From contig CAJYVD010000031.1 of NCBI GenBank assembly GCA_913778495.1, forward strand, positions 53,670 through 117,669: a DNA stretch of 64,000 bases, read 5' to 3'. Each line of letters begins with the position of its first letter. Positions within the stretch are counted from its first letter, which is position 1. Under the pieces are notes generated by a model, which did not search any database, was not told where the DNA came from, and was given only the letters and a program-made list of their open reading frames with translations. The stretch is from an uncultured Pantoea sp. GTDB lineage: Bacteria; Pseudomonadota; Gammaproteobacteria; Enterobacterales; Enterobacteriaceae. Shown one piece after another: positions 1 to 8,888 of the stretch. A program made the translations under genes and the position numbers.

Positions 1-657
1 ACGGGCCGTCTGGCGGGCAAAGCGCAAGCCGCGGGCAGTATGGCTGAGGCCATCACGCACAGCTTCCAGTACCTGTCAGAGGACGACCTGGCGGCTATCG
101 CCGAGTACATGCGGAGCGTTGGGGACAAGGGCGCGCCTGCCTCGGGCGTATCGCGTTTCCAGCAGGGCACAGCGGCGAACGGCACGGCATTTCGCGGCGA
201 TCCCCTTTCAACCCCTGATATCCATGCAGGTGCACGCCTCTACTCGGGCAACTGTGCATCCTGCCACGGTACGCACGCACAAGGCACAAAAGACGCCTTC
301 TATCCCAGCCTGTTTCATAACAGCGCTACGGCTGATGAAAATCCCTCAAACCTGATTGCCACTATCCTCTTCGGCGTGCAGCGCCATACCGCTGAAGGTG
401 ACGTCTATATGCCGCCTTTCGGCGCGCAGCCTAATGCGATCAACCCGCTTGACGACCAGCAAATCGCGACCTTGTCCAACTGGATTTTGCAGCGGTATGG
501 CAATGCTGATGTGACCGTGTCACCGGAACAGGTGGCGGAGATCCGCCGTGGCGGTCCTGCTTCACCGTTGGTGATGATGGCCCAGGCGGGTACAGGCATT
601 GGCGCGCTGCTTGTGGTTGTGCTGATTATCATTGGGTGGCGACGCCGTCGTCGTTAA
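1..657 (+). CDS. Membrane-anchored cytochrome c subunit of a gluconate-type dehydrogenase (5' end outside window)
   Basis: The reading frame is open from base 1, so this is the C-terminal part of a larger multiheme cytochrome c. One heme site is visible (CASCH, encoded near 256-270), followed by MPPFG, whose Met is a likely axial ligand. A single C-terminal membrane segment (ALLVVVLIIIGW) ends in an Arg-rich cytoplasmic tail. The last 100 residues align by eye with the end of the complete cytochrome c encoded at 2832-4166, including a shared SPEQV/SPDRV...RxGG..SPL motif. This points to a second dehydrogenase set lying upstream of the window. Known role of the family: transfers electrons from a periplasmic FAD dehydrogenase to ubiquinone. 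Which dehydrogenase it serves cannot be seen here. Confidence 0.9.
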   Translation, partial: TGRLAGKAQAAGSMAEAITHSFQYLSEDDLAAIAEYMRSVGDKGAPASGVSRFQQGTAANGTAFRGDPLSTPDIHAGARLYSGNCASCHGTHAQGTKDAFYPSLFHNSATADENPSNLIATILFGVQRHTAEGDVYMPPFGAQPNAINPLDDQQIATLSNWILQRYGNADVTVSPEQVAEIRRGGPASPLVMMAQAGTGIGALLVVVLIIIGWRRRRR

Positions 658-714
658 TTTATTTCCGTCGTCGATCGTCACGGTGGGCGACCCCTTAAAC
701 CAGGAAAGAGAACA

Positions 715-1215
715 ATGCACTACTCACGACGCCGTGCGCTTAAGCTGATCGGGCTGGTTACCCTGACCAGCGCTGCCGGTCAGTTTCTTGCGCTCCCCCG
801 TCTCAAGGCCGCGCAATCCTCAGCGTCCCCTGCGGCGCTGAACGATTTTCTTCAGGTGTCACGCCTGCTCACCCAGCAGGATGAACTCAGTACAGCCGTG
901 GCGCAGGCACTGCTGCTGGCGCTGGATCACACCCACCCCGGCTTCGTCAGCGCTCTGATGCAGCTTAAAAACCTGCTCCAGCGTCAACCTGCGTTATTGC
1001 AGCAGGATCGATTGACGTTTTCTACTGCGGACGCAGAAAGCGAAAAACTCGCACAGGCCATCCTCGGCGGCTGGTACAACGGCGTGGTGGGAAAAGGCAA
1101 AGGCGCACGCTATGTGACCTACGTGAACACGCTGGCTGCGCACGTGGTCAGTGACAAATTAGTGCCACCGAGTTTCTCGTATGGCCGCATCGGTAGCTGG
1201 GCGCAACAGCCCTGA
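715..1215 (+). CDS. Small (gamma) subunit of FAD-dependent sugar/gluconate dehydrogenase, Tat signal
   Basis: A 166-residue protein starting with a twin-arginine signal (SRRRALKLIG, then a hydrophobic stretch and a small-residue cleavage region near residues 30-33). The rest matches the sorbitol/gluconate dehydrogenase small-subunit family, which acts as a Tat hitch-hiker chaperone that carries the FAD subunit to the periplasm. The Shine-Dalgarno AGGAAAG sits just upstream of the ATG at 715. It is the first gene of a three-gene set: the GMC oxidoreductase starts 19 bp after its stop and the cytochrome c overlaps that gene. Because the large subunit has no signal peptide, export through this partner is expected. 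The exact sugar substrate cannot be read from sequence. Confidence 0.88.
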   Translation: MHYSRRRALKLIGLVTLTSAAGQFLALPRLKAAQSSASPAALNDFLQVSRLLTQQDELSTAVAQALLLALDHTHPGFVSALMQLKNLLQRQPALLQQDRLTFSTADAESEKLAQAILGGWYNGVVGKGKGARYVTYVNTLAAHVVSDKLVPPSFSYGRIGSWAQQP

Positions 1216-1234
1216 TTGAGAGAGTGAACATCTT

Positions 1235-2839
1235 ATGAATAATCCCCTTTCCGCCGATGTGGTGGTGATCGGTGCGGGTGTAACCGGTTCGTTACTGGCT
1301 ACCCGGCTGGCCAAAGCCGGCAAGTCTGTGCTGTTGCTGGAATCAGGTCCTAAAGTTGATCGCGACCAGTTAGTGGCGCGCTACCGCGCCTCGGCATTTA
1401 AATCCGACTTTATGTCACCCTATCCTTTTTCCCCTCTGGCCCCGCATCCTCGCTACACACCTGAGCCAGATGACTATTTACATCAAGCCGGTCCGCATCC
1501 TTTTGCAGCGCAATACATCCGCATGTTTGGCGGCACCAGCTGGCATTGGGCAGCCCAGCTGTGGCGATTTGTGCCAAACGATTTTCGTCAACACAGTCAG
1601 TACGGCATTGGTAAAGACTGGCCGATCGGCTATGACGATCTTGAAGAGTATTACTATCAGGCAGAATGTATTGCCGGGGTCGGCGGCTCGCCTGATAACG
1701 GCTCACCGCGCCGTCATCCTTACCCTATGGCGCGAGTCCCGGCGTCCTGGCTGCAGCAACGCGTCACTGCCCGCCTCGCGCCTGAGTTTACCGTGCTGGA
1801 TGACAGTACAGGTCGAAACAGCCGCAGTTTTGATGGGCGTCCGGCCTGCTGTGGCAACAATAACTGCATGCCCGTCTGTCCGATTGACGCGCAATATCAC
1901 GGCGGCATCGCCGCACAACAGGCAGAAAACAGTGGCGTCAAAGTCATCACTGAAGCGGTAGTGTACAAACTTGAGCATGATGCCCGGGGCCGCATTATCG
2001 CTGCCAATTACTTTGACTGGAACAAAGTGAGCCACCGCGTCACCGCGGAGACGTTTGTGCTGGCAGCCAACGCCATCGAGACGCCAAAGCTGCTGCTGAT
2101 GTCTGTGAGTGACACCTTCCCGCAGGGCATCGCAAACGCGCGCGGCATGGTTGGACGCAACCTGTGCGATCATCCGGCCATCGGCGTGACCTTTGATGTG
2201 GATGAAGAGATTTGGCCTGGACGCGGGCCGGTGAGTCCCTGCTCTATCGGCCAGTTCCGCGATGGCGCATTTCGGGGTGAACATGCGCCCTTCCGCATCG
2301 ATATTTCCAACGCATCCCAGGTCGCGGCCGTAACAAAAGAAGCGCTAGCAGAGGGCTATTTTGGTAAAAAACTCCAGGAGCAGATCCGCTTCAGAGCCGC
2401 TCGCCGTCTGAGCATCAAAAACGCGCTGGAGCAACTGCCCGACCCAAATAATCGCGTGACGCTGAGTGACAAAAAAGATCCGCTGGGTCTACCGACGCCC
2501 TCACTGTTCTGGAACATCGACGACTATGTGGTAAAAGGCACGGCAAAAACCCGCGAATGCTATGACGCCATCGCCGCTAAACTTGGCGCCTCAAATATTC
2601 GTCACAGTAAAAGTGGCAAGTTTTCCAATCGCCAACACATCACTGGCACCTTATCGATGGGGCTTGATCCCGCGACCAGCGTCACCGATGCGTGGGGCTG
2701 CGCACATGACCACCCAAACCTCTTCATGGTCGGGACTGGCGTGATGCCCACCGTGGGTACCTGCAACGTAACACTCACGGCGATGGCATTGGCATTGCGT
2801 ACGGCAGACAAGATTTTGCAGGAGACTCAGCATGGCTAA
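1235..2839 (+). CDS. GMC-family FAD dehydrogenase, catalytic subunit with 3Fe-4S cluster motif
   Basis: A 534-residue GMC oxidoreductase. The N-terminus has the FAD-binding Rossmann motif VVVIGAGVTG (residues 10-19). The catalytic pair typical of GMC enzymes is visible as H468 (RQHITGT) and N511 (GTCNVT). Cysteines C205, C206, C211 and C215 (CCGNNNCMPVC) have the same 1-5-4 spacing as the 3Fe-4S ligands of bacterial FAD glucose dehydrogenase (Burkholderia cepacia type), so electrons should pass FAD to 3Fe-4S to the cytochrome c partner. No signal peptide is present; export probably depends on the Tat-signalled small subunit encoded at 715-1215. The stop overlaps the start of the cytochrome gene by 8 bp, implying translational coupling. 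Family members oxidise gluconate, 2-ketogluconate, sorbitol or glucose; the substrate is unresolved. Confidence 0.92.
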   Translation: MNNPLSADVVVIGAGVTGSLLATRLAKAGKSVLLLESGPKVDRDQLVARYRASAFKSDFMSPYPFSPLAPHPRYTPEPDDYLHQAGPHPFAAQYIRMFGGTSWHWAAQLWRFVPNDFRQHSQYGIGKDWPIGYDDLEEYYYQAECIAGVGGSPDNGSPRRHPYPMARVPASWLQQRVTARLAPEFTVLDDSTGRNSRSFDGRPACCGNNNCMPVCPIDAQYHGGIAAQQAENSGVKVITEAVVYKLEHDARGRIIAANYFDWNKVSHRVTAETFVLAANAIETPKLLLMSVSDTFPQGIANARGMVGRNLCDHPAIGVTFDVDEEIWPGRGPVSPCSIGQFRDGAFRGEHAPFRIDISNASQVAAVTKEALAEGYFGKKLQEQIRFRAARRLSIKNALEQLPDPNNRVTLSDKKDPLGLPTPSLFWNIDDYVVKGTAKTRECYDAIAAKLGASNIRHSKSGKFSNRQHITGTLSMGLDPATSVTDAWGCAHDHPNLFMVGTGVMPTVGTCNVTLTAMALALRTADKILQETQHG

Positions 2840-4166
2840 CTACTGGACCACCTTAGGTGGCGCAGGCGTGCTACTTTTTGCTGCGGTGCAAGCACATGCG
2901 GTTGACCAAAGTGAACAGATTAAACGCGGCGAGTACTTAGCGATCGCCGGAGATTGTGGTGCCTGCCATACGGACGAACATCGCGCCCCGTTCAGCGGCG
3001 GGCATGCGATCGCCAGTCCGCTCGGCACGATCTTTAGCACCAATATTACGCCCTCAAAAACGGCGGGCATTGGCAACTACAGCGAAGCACAATTTGCCGC
3101 TGCATTACGTAAAGGGGTCCGCGCCGATGGTAGCCAACTGTATCCCGCGATGCCTTACACTGCTTACGCCCGGCTAACCGATGACGATGTTTCCGCGCTT
3201 TATGCCTATTTTATGCATGGCGTGCAGCCGGTGGACACGCCAGCAGAAAAGACCGCACTGCCTTTCCCCTTTAATTTGCGTTTTAGTATGGCGGCATGGA
3301 ATTTGCTGTTTGCGGATAACCGAGTCTTCCAGCCTGATGCGTCACAGTCGGCGATGTGGAATCGCGGCGCCTACCTGGTGCAGGGATTAACGCACTGCAG
3401 CACCTGCCACACGCCGCGCAATGTGCTGATGGCAGAGCAACCATCGAAAAATCTGCAAGGTGCTTCACTGGGCACGTGGTATGCACCGGATATCACGGCT
3501 ACCACGCTTCAGGGAAAATCGCAGTGGACCCGAGAGATGCTTGCAGAGTACCTCGCAACCGGCCATGCGGCTAACGGTGCAACGGCAGGTGGGCCGATGC
3601 GTGAAGCCATTGATAAGAGCTTCTCGCGTATGACACCGCAGGATCGCGAGGCAATTGCAACCTATCTGCTGCCTGTCGCCACCGATATCCCCGCATCGTC
3701 AAAATCTACGGGGCTTACGCCCGTTCAGGGTGATGATTTTCCTGACACCCTGGCAAAAATGAGCGAAGGTGAGCAGGTTTACCGTAACAACTGCGCATCT
3801 TGTCACAATCTTTCCGGACAGGGGCTTAATGGACTGCCAGCCTTGCAGGATCACCCCATACTCAATAAACCTAATGCGGATAATGTGGCGATGGCCATTC
3901 TGCAGGGTGTTTGGCCTGAGCATGGACAAGGGATGATCGGCTTCGCTGATTCGCTAAACGATGTGCAAGTTGCGGCCGTCACCAATTATGTGATGCACGA
4001 TATAGGCCACAGTTCAGTGCAGATCAGTCCCGACCGAGTTAGCGTGCTTCGTGCTGGCGGGGAGACGTCACCGCTATTGATGCTGTCGCGGATAGGGATG
4101 GGATTGGCAGTCGCTGCAGTAATTCTCACACTGTTTTGTTGGCGAAAAAGGCGGGCTTCACGCTAA
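2832..4166 (+). CDS. Triheme membrane-bound cytochrome c subunit of the dehydrogenase
   Basis: A 444-residue protein with an N-terminal signal peptide (hydrophobic residues 9-22, cleavage near AHA), three CxxCH heme sites (C42-H46, C189-H193, C321-H325) and a C-terminal membrane anchor followed by WRKRRASR. This is the standard layout of the cytochrome c subunit of membrane-bound gluconate/alcohol-type dehydrogenases, which passes electrons to ubiquinone on the periplasmic face. It is the last gene of the operon begun at 715, overlaps the FAD subunit gene by 8 bp, and is followed directly by an intrinsic terminator. The partial gene at the window start is a paralogue of its C-terminal third. 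Confidence 0.93.
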   Translation: MANYWTTLGGAGVLLFAAVQAHAVDQSEQIKRGEYLAIAGDCGACHTDEHRAPFSGGHAIASPLGTIFSTNITPSKTAGIGNYSEAQFAAALRKGVRADGSQLYPAMPYTAYARLTDDDVSALYAYFMHGVQPVDTPAEKTALPFPFNLRFSMAAWNLLFADNRVFQPDASQSAMWNRGAYLVQGLTHCSTCHTPRNVLMAEQPSKNLQGASLGTWYAPDITATTLQGKSQWTREMLAEYLATGHAANGATAGGPMREAIDKSFSRMTPQDREAIATYLLPVATDIPASSKSTGLTPVQGDDFPDTLAKMSEGEQVYRNNCASCHNLSGQGLNGLPALQDHPILNKPNADNVAMAILQGVWPEHGQGMIGFADSLNDVQVAAVTNYVMHDIGHSSVQISPDRVSVLRAGGETSPLLMLSRIGMGLAVAAVILTLFCWRKRRASR

Positions 4167-4174
4167 TGTCAGGG

Positions 4175-4208
4175 ATCCCGCTTGGTCAAAAAAAGCGGGA
4201 TTTTTTTT
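4175..4208 (+). terminator. Intrinsic terminator of the dehydrogenase operon
   Basis: A perfect 9-bp stem (ATCCCGCTT paired with AAGCGGGAT, 4175-4183 and 4193-4201) with a 9-nt loop runs into a tract of eight T's. It begins 9 bp after the cytochrome stop codon. Confidence 0.9.
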
Positions 4209-4293
4209 ACTCGTCATTTGCGTTTGATATTCACTACCCAGCAGATGCGTCGCACACGTTGACGCAAAGTAAAGCCGCGAAGGAAGCGTTACG

Positions 4294-5028
4294 ATGAAAG
4301 AGTTTGAACAATCGCAGTTTGAGGTACGCCTGGAGTGGGGAGCGGCGGCCATCAACGCAATGGCAGGCAGCGTAGACTGCGTAATCATCATTGACGTGAT
4401 GTCATTTTCCACCTGCGTCAGCTTAGCGGTAGAAAAGGGCGCGCGTATCTATCCTTATCCCTGGAAAACGGCGTCTGCAGACGCATATGCTCAGCGACGC
4501 GGGGCGCAGGTTGCCAGCTCGCGCAGTCGATTCACGGGAGAAGGTTATAGTCTTTCCCCTACCTCCATTCAACACATCCAAGAGGGAGAAGATCTGGTTC
4601 TTCCTTCCCCGAATGGTTCATCGCTCTCGTTTCAGGCTCGCAATACCAACGCGACGGTTTTCAGCGGGTGCTTTAGAAACCTTTCGGCCACCGCGGCGCT
4701 AACCGGTAGCTTCAACCGCATTTTATTCGTACCGTGTGGCGAACGGTGGCCTGATGGTAGCCTGCGTCCCTGCCTTGAAGATTATATTGCCGCGGGCGGT
4801 ATTATCGCGGCCACCGGGCGCGACGCTTGCTCACCCGAAGCAGAGGCTGCGGTAGCGGCATGGCGTGCTTGTCAACTGCGCAAGCTGGAGCCGCTGTATC
4901 ACTGCTCGTCTGCTGTTGAACTTCAACAACGCGGTTTTAGTCAGGATGTGGCGTTATGTTTAGCTACGGATGCCGCTTCACTGGGCTGTCAGTTATATAA
5001 CGAGTTCTATGCCTCCGCCCAAGCGTAA
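4294..5028 (+). CDS. 2-phosphosulfolactate phosphatase (ComB) family protein
   Basis: A 244-residue protein resembling the ComB/2-phosphosulfolactate phosphatase family. The N-terminal IIIDVMSFSTCVSLAVEKGA matches the family's DVLRASTT..AL..GA region, and LPSPNGSSLSF matches the family TTNGT substrate loop. SPEAEAA near residue 190 fits the C-terminal conserved block. Family founders act in coenzyme M biosynthesis in archaea; bacterial members outside that pathway are mostly uncharacterised, so the substrate here is unknown. The Shine-Dalgarno GGAAG lies 7 bp before the start. It stands alone between the dehydrogenase terminator and a convergent metallophosphoesterase. Confidence 0.75.
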   Translation: MKEFEQSQFEVRLEWGAAAINAMAGSVDCVIIIDVMSFSTCVSLAVEKGARIYPYPWKTASADAYAQRRGAQVASSRSRFTGEGYSLSPTSIQHIQEGEDLVLPSPNGSSLSFQARNTNATVFSGCFRNLSATAALTGSFNRILFVPCGERWPDGSLRPCLEDYIAAGGIIAATGRDACSPEAEAAVAAWRACQLRKLEPLYHCSSAVELQQRGFSQDVALCLATDAASLGCQLYNEFYASAQA

Positions 5029-5113
5029 AGTCCTCTCTTGGATCATCGTCTCCTAGCGTGGATTGTCTGGCAGATATCTATACCCCTAAGCCTCCCTTTT
5101 CAGCGGTCAACTG

Positions 5114-5854
5114 TTAGTTAATTGCAACATGATGGCTGCTCAGACAGCCATCGACATAGCGATGAATCATCATCATAGATGGCTCAATCGCAGAAGGTAC
5201 AATGGGCGTTCCAAACCACAATGGATTCGCCGGACAGATGGCTCCGCACAGGCTGGTTGGGATCCCTGCAAACGTGCCAGCAGCCGGCCGATGAACATGG
5301 CCTGTCGCAATCGCCAAAATTCGGCCGGGATGTTTACTCAATAAATTTGCCAGGTCATCACTGTCCTGACACATAGCGGCATCTAAGGCAGGAATACCCG
5401 ACGGAAAAAGGTGATGATGAACAAACAGCATGATGTGCTTGGGCGCAGATTGCAGCAGATGTTCATCAAGCCAGGATAACCTATCGCGCAAGCTGCCATG
5501 CGCATAACCGCTTACTGTCGAGTCAAGACCGCACAAATCAAGGTTTTGCGTGCTATAGCAAAAATGCAGCAACGAGGAAGAACTGTCGCGCCTCCAGAAT
5601 GCATTACTCCACGTCTGACGCATCAACGCCGAATCATCTGAATTACCCGGTATCAGCAGCGTAGGGTAGGGTTGATGAGCCAGCAGAGCAGCAATTTTTC
5701 GATATCCTTCGTCCCAACCGCCATCCGTCAAGTCCCCCGTTAGCACTAACACATCCGGTGACCATTGGCTAAGCCGCAGTAACGCCCGCTCGAAGCAATC
5801 TAAAAATTGATTGTCGGCTGCAGCGTGAATATCACTCATCTGCGCAATTAGCAT
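5114..5854 (-). CDS. Calcineurin-like metallophosphoesterase (CpdA-like)
   Basis: A 246-residue protein. The start is placed at the ATG at 5854 (MLIAQMSDIH) because AAGGA lies 6 bp upstream and the family fold begins there; a longer frame to 5908 adds 18 unlikely residues. The five metallophosphoesterase motifs are visible: D-x-H (SDIH), GDLTD, GNSD (in place of the usual GNHD), HHH and GHVH. This is the pattern of class III cyclic-nucleotide phosphodiesterases such as CpdA. Asn-Ser instead of Asn-His in motif III is unusual and may change metal or proton handling. The cellular substrate is not known. It converges on the ComB-family gene without an obvious terminator between them. Confidence 0.82.
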   Translation of the reverse strand: MLIAQMSDIHAAADNQFLDCFERALLRLSQWSPDVLVLTGDLTDGGWDEGYRKIAALLAHQPYPTLLIPGNSDDSALMRQTWSNAFWRRDSSSSLLHFCYSTQNLDLCGLDSTVSGYAHGSLRDRLSWLDEHLLQSAPKHIMLFVHHHLFPSGIPALDAAMCQDSDDLANLLSKHPGRILAIATGHVHRPAAGTFAGIPTSLCGAICPANPLWFGTPIVPSAIEPSMMMIHRYVDGCLSSHHVAIN

Positions 5855-5908
5855 ATTTTTCCTTATGTCTGTCTGGATCACGTTAAGCCTGTCCGCGCTA
5901 GTGACCAT

Positions 5909-6397
5909 ACCGTGTTTATCAGCTTAGTGTAGTTTCGTTGCCGGGCTGATTAAGATGATGTATCGATAGAATGAAACGTAGAGTGAGATAAGCGATATTC
6001 ACTGCGTGAATGATGGTGTTAAGCACCTAAGCATTAACGCCGTTCAGCTAAAGGAGGGGAGGGGAGGCGCTGATTCAGCATAAAGGCATATAAGATTAAT
6101 GAAGTACAAAGCGTTGGGATTGAAGGTACAAATCTCACATTCTTTGCGTGAAACGCCGGGAATTTCAATCTGAAATATTTCAACTTTTTTTATAAAAAAC
6201 AATTAATTATACATTAAAACCACTTGGGTATTTTTGCGAATTTGACGCCACGCTCAATGGCAGATGGCAGTCGGACTTTGCTCCCAGCCACGCGATCAAA
6301 AGATAATTGCACGTCAAAGATTTTATGATTTTTCATTAAATGTTGCACAACACATCCATCTCTGTACACTAACAAAAAAATGCCAACGGAGCGAAAA
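5909..6397 (+). promoter_or_regulatory. parAB promoter/operator region
   Basis: An AT-rich intergenic stretch. A plausible sigma-70 promoter has -35 TTGCAC (6342-6347), a 17-bp spacer and -10 TACACT (6365-6370). The interrupted palindrome TGTTG-CA-CAACA (6341-6352) overlaps the -35 box, where an autoregulating ParA would be expected to bind. A purine-rich run lies at 6051-6068. No open frame with coding character is seen in the rest. Confidence 0.5.
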
Positions 6398-7606
6398 ATG
6401 AAAAGTCATTACGGCGGGGTGGATGAAACAGCGCGCAGGGCCAACGCGATGCTTCGTAGTATGAGTGATGATATCAGCGACAGACGCAGCGAGTTTGGTT
6501 TGAATCAGTACTACCAGACCTTTACCCGTAATTCGGTCGCCAATTTACCCAAACTGAGCCGCCGGGCCGTTGAACAAGCCATTGAAGAGATGGAACAGCA
6601 AGGGCACGTTTTCGGCAAGAAGGACGCAGGTAATGCCCGGCATTACGCCCTGACTATTCAAGATGTTGTCGACATTTACGCGCACCGCAAGGTTCCTAAA
6701 TACCGCGACCTGCACGCTGGCGAAGGTCCGTTTGTGATGTTCGTCGTCAACCTTAAAGGTGGCGTTTCGAAAACGGTCAGCACGGTTACGCTGGCGCACG
6801 GACTGCGCGTCCATCAGGATTTACTACAGCATGACCTGCGTATTTTGGTCATTGACCTCGATCCCCAGGCCTCCAGCACCATGTTCCTTAATCATGCCAA
6901 TAGCATCGGTTCTATTATGGAAACCGCCGCACAGGCCATGCTCAACGATCTGGATGCCGACCAGATAAAAGAGGACATTATCAAGCCGACGATTATTCCC
7001 GGCGTTGATGTGATCCCGGCTTCAATAGACGATGGGTTTATCGCCAGTCAGTGGAACGATCTGGTGCAAGAGCATCTGCCCAATATGCTCCCTTCAGAAG
7101 TGCTGCGTCGCACGCTGATTGATCGGGTCGCAGATGATTATGACTTTATCTTTATCGACACGGGACCACACTTGGATGCGTTTATGCTCAATGCGTTAGC
7201 CGCCAGTGATTTGTTGCTGACACCTACGCCTCCCGCGCAGGTCGATTTTCACTCCACATTGAAATATTTAACGCGCCTGCCTGAAATGATTGAGCAACTC
7301 GAGGAAGAGGGGATCACACCGCGCATAAAGGGCAACATCGGTTTTATGTCCAAAATGACGGCTAAGCGCGATCATGAAATGACCCACGGCTTGGCTCGCG
7401 ATGTTTTCACCTCGCACATCCTCGACGCCACATTGCCTCGTCTGGATGGCTTCGAACGTTGCGGTGAGAGTTTTGATACCATCATCAGCGCCGATCCCAG
7501 CTCCTATCCCGGCAGCGCCGAGGCACTGAAAAATGCTAAACGCGAGGCAGAACGCTTCACCCAAGCGGTGTTTAAACGGATTGAATTTGTAAGGGGTATG
7601 AAATGA
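6398..7606 (+). CDS. parA: Plasmid partition ATPase ParA (P1/type Ia)
   Basis: A 402-residue ATPase for active plasmid partition. The start at 6398 is preferred over 6380 because GGAG lies 6 bp upstream of it and nothing suitable precedes 6380. The first 110 residues form a winged-helix DNA-binding extension, the hallmark of type Ia (P1/P7-like) ParA proteins that repress their own operon. The deviant Walker A motif KGGVSKT follows (near residue 120), then Walker A' VIDLDPQASST and Walker B FIFIDTGP. It overlaps parB by 4 bp (ATGA). It should form a nucleoid-associated gradient driven by ParB bound at parS. Confidence 0.95.
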   Translation: MKSHYGGVDETARRANAMLRSMSDDISDRRSEFGLNQYYQTFTRNSVANLPKLSRRAVEQAIEEMEQQGHVFGKKDAGNARHYALTIQDVVDIYAHRKVPKYRDLHAGEGPFVMFVVNLKGGVSKTVSTVTLAHGLRVHQDLLQHDLRILVIDLDPQASSTMFLNHANSIGSIMETAAQAMLNDLDADQIKEDIIKPTIIPGVDVIPASIDDGFIASQWNDLVQEHLPNMLPSEVLRRTLIDRVADDYDFIFIDTGPHLDAFMLNALAASDLLLTPTPPAQVDFHSTLKYLTRLPEMIEQLEEEGITPRIKGNIGFMSKMTAKRDHEMTHGLARDVFTSHILDATLPRLDGFERCGESFDTIISADPSSYPGSAEALKNAKREAERFTQAVFKRIEFVRGMK

Positions 7607-8583
7607 AAAAGGGCATGGTCAAGCTGGGCCGTCAGTTAGGAAATTCCAGCTTTTCTAAAATGATGAATGAGTCTGACAGTGAACGTATTTTTACGCTCAA
7701 ATCAGGTGCAGAAGCGCGCTTCACGCTGACAAAAATTCTGCATGACGACATTGAATCGCAGACTTTTATTGATGCCGCGGTAAATGGCCGCGACCAGGCA
7801 TTTCTGACGCCTGAATCAGTCAGTGATATCGCCCGTACCATCAAGTTGCAGCAATTCTTCCCTGCTATCGGCCGAGAGGTAAACGGCCGCATTGAGATTC
7901 TTGATGGTTCGCGTCGTCGCGCAGCCTGTATTTATCAGGGCACACCTTTTGAAGTGCTGGTAACGCGCGACGCGCTGTCTCTGGCTGATGCCAGACAGTT
8001 GGCCGTAGATATTCAGACTGCTCGCGAGCACACGCTCCGTGAATTAGGTAAACGGCTTCGCCTGATGTATCCGGAAGGGACCAGCCAGTCTGATATTGCC
8101 GCTGCAGAAGGCCTTTCGCCAGCGAAGGTGACTCGGGCTTTTCAGGCAGCCTCCGTCCCGGACGACGTGATAGGCATTTTTCCGGCCGTAAGCGAACTTT
8201 CAATTAACGACTACCAAACGCTACTGGATGTGGTTGAGAAAGCCAGCCTTAAAAATATCGATGCCGCTGACCTTGCCGCTGCCGTCCGTGCTCGGTTGGG
8301 CGATGAAGCCGGAGCTGTCACTGACGATCCAGCAGTTAAAGCGCGCATTCTTCAGCATTTTCGCGCAGCGATAGCTGATGCCAAAACCGCCCCCGCACGC
8401 AAAAAGATTGTGACGGAAAAACTGGCTGACTTTACCGATAAAAAGCAATTTGCCCGTAAGAAAACGGATACGGAAAAGCGTCTTGTCACTTATGAGTTTT
8501 CGCGTGTTCCTGCTGAATATCAGGCGGAGCTCGATGCAGCGGTGCGCGCGGTTATCACGCGTATGCTGGCGGAAACACGTTAA
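7603..8583 (+). CDS. parB: Plasmid partition protein ParB (P1 type)
   Basis: A 326-residue centromere-binding protein. The ParB/Srx-type N-terminal domain contains GRIEILDGSRRRAACIYQGTPFEVLV (residues 95-121), the arginine-rich box II of CTPase ParB proteins. A central helix-turn-helix follows (SDIAAAEGLSPAKVTRAF, near 163-180) and then a C-terminal dimerisation part, the longer architecture seen in P1 ParB. It is translationally coupled to parA. A perfect 10-bp hairpin closes the operon 14 bp after the stop, and a parS candidate lies 124 bp after it. Confidence 0.93.
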   Translation: MKKGMVKLGRQLGNSSFSKMMNESDSERIFTLKSGAEARFTLTKILHDDIESQTFIDAAVNGRDQAFLTPESVSDIARTIKLQQFFPAIGREVNGRIEILDGSRRRAACIYQGTPFEVLVTRDALSLADARQLAVDIQTAREHTLRELGKRLRLMYPEGTSQSDIAAAEGLSPAKVTRAFQAASVPDDVIGIFPAVSELSINDYQTLLDVVEKASLKNIDAADLAAAVRARLGDEAGAVTDDPAVKARILQHFRAAIADAKTAPARKKIVTEKLADFTDKKQFARKKTDTEKRLVTYEFSRVPAEYQAELDAAVRAVITRMLAETR

Positions 8584-8596
8584 ACGTCATTCAAGC

Positions 8597-8619
8597 AAGA
8601 AGGGGGTGGCCCCCTTCTT
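8597..8619 (+). terminator. Hairpin at the end of parAB
   Basis: Perfect 10-bp stem AAGAAGGGGG/CCCCCTTCTT with a TGG loop, just after parB. There is no proper T-tract, so termination may be weak or Rho-assisted. Confidence 0.6.
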
Positions 8620-8706
8620 ATCGGCTCATCTTCCCCCGTTAGTAATCCGAAGATTACCCAAACGAATCTTTATCTAACCTTCTGTGTCATAAGATAAAAA
8701 CGCAAC

Positions 8707-8721
8707 ATTTCACATTGAAAT
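8707..8721. other. parS: Candidate parS centromere site
   Basis: ATTTCA-CAT-TGAAAT is a perfect 6-bp inverted repeat with a 3-bp spacer. The ATTTCA core is the same as in the heptamer ParB boxes of P1 parS, and the position (just downstream of parB) is also the same. The hexamer B boxes of P1 parS were not recognised, so this is a candidate only. Confidence 0.4.
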
Positions 8722-8888
8722 TCCCATCGAAGGCCTGCTCGTTGACTCCCCCTAAAGCTAAGTTGCCCTCAGGATCAGGTGCGCAAAAAAATATTATCTG
8801 CACGGGCGCTTTCCCATACGATAAAGAATCACGCTCTTACTCCATTCCCGTCTTGAGAAAATGACAAGTCGTAGCGTGAAATGGGCAA

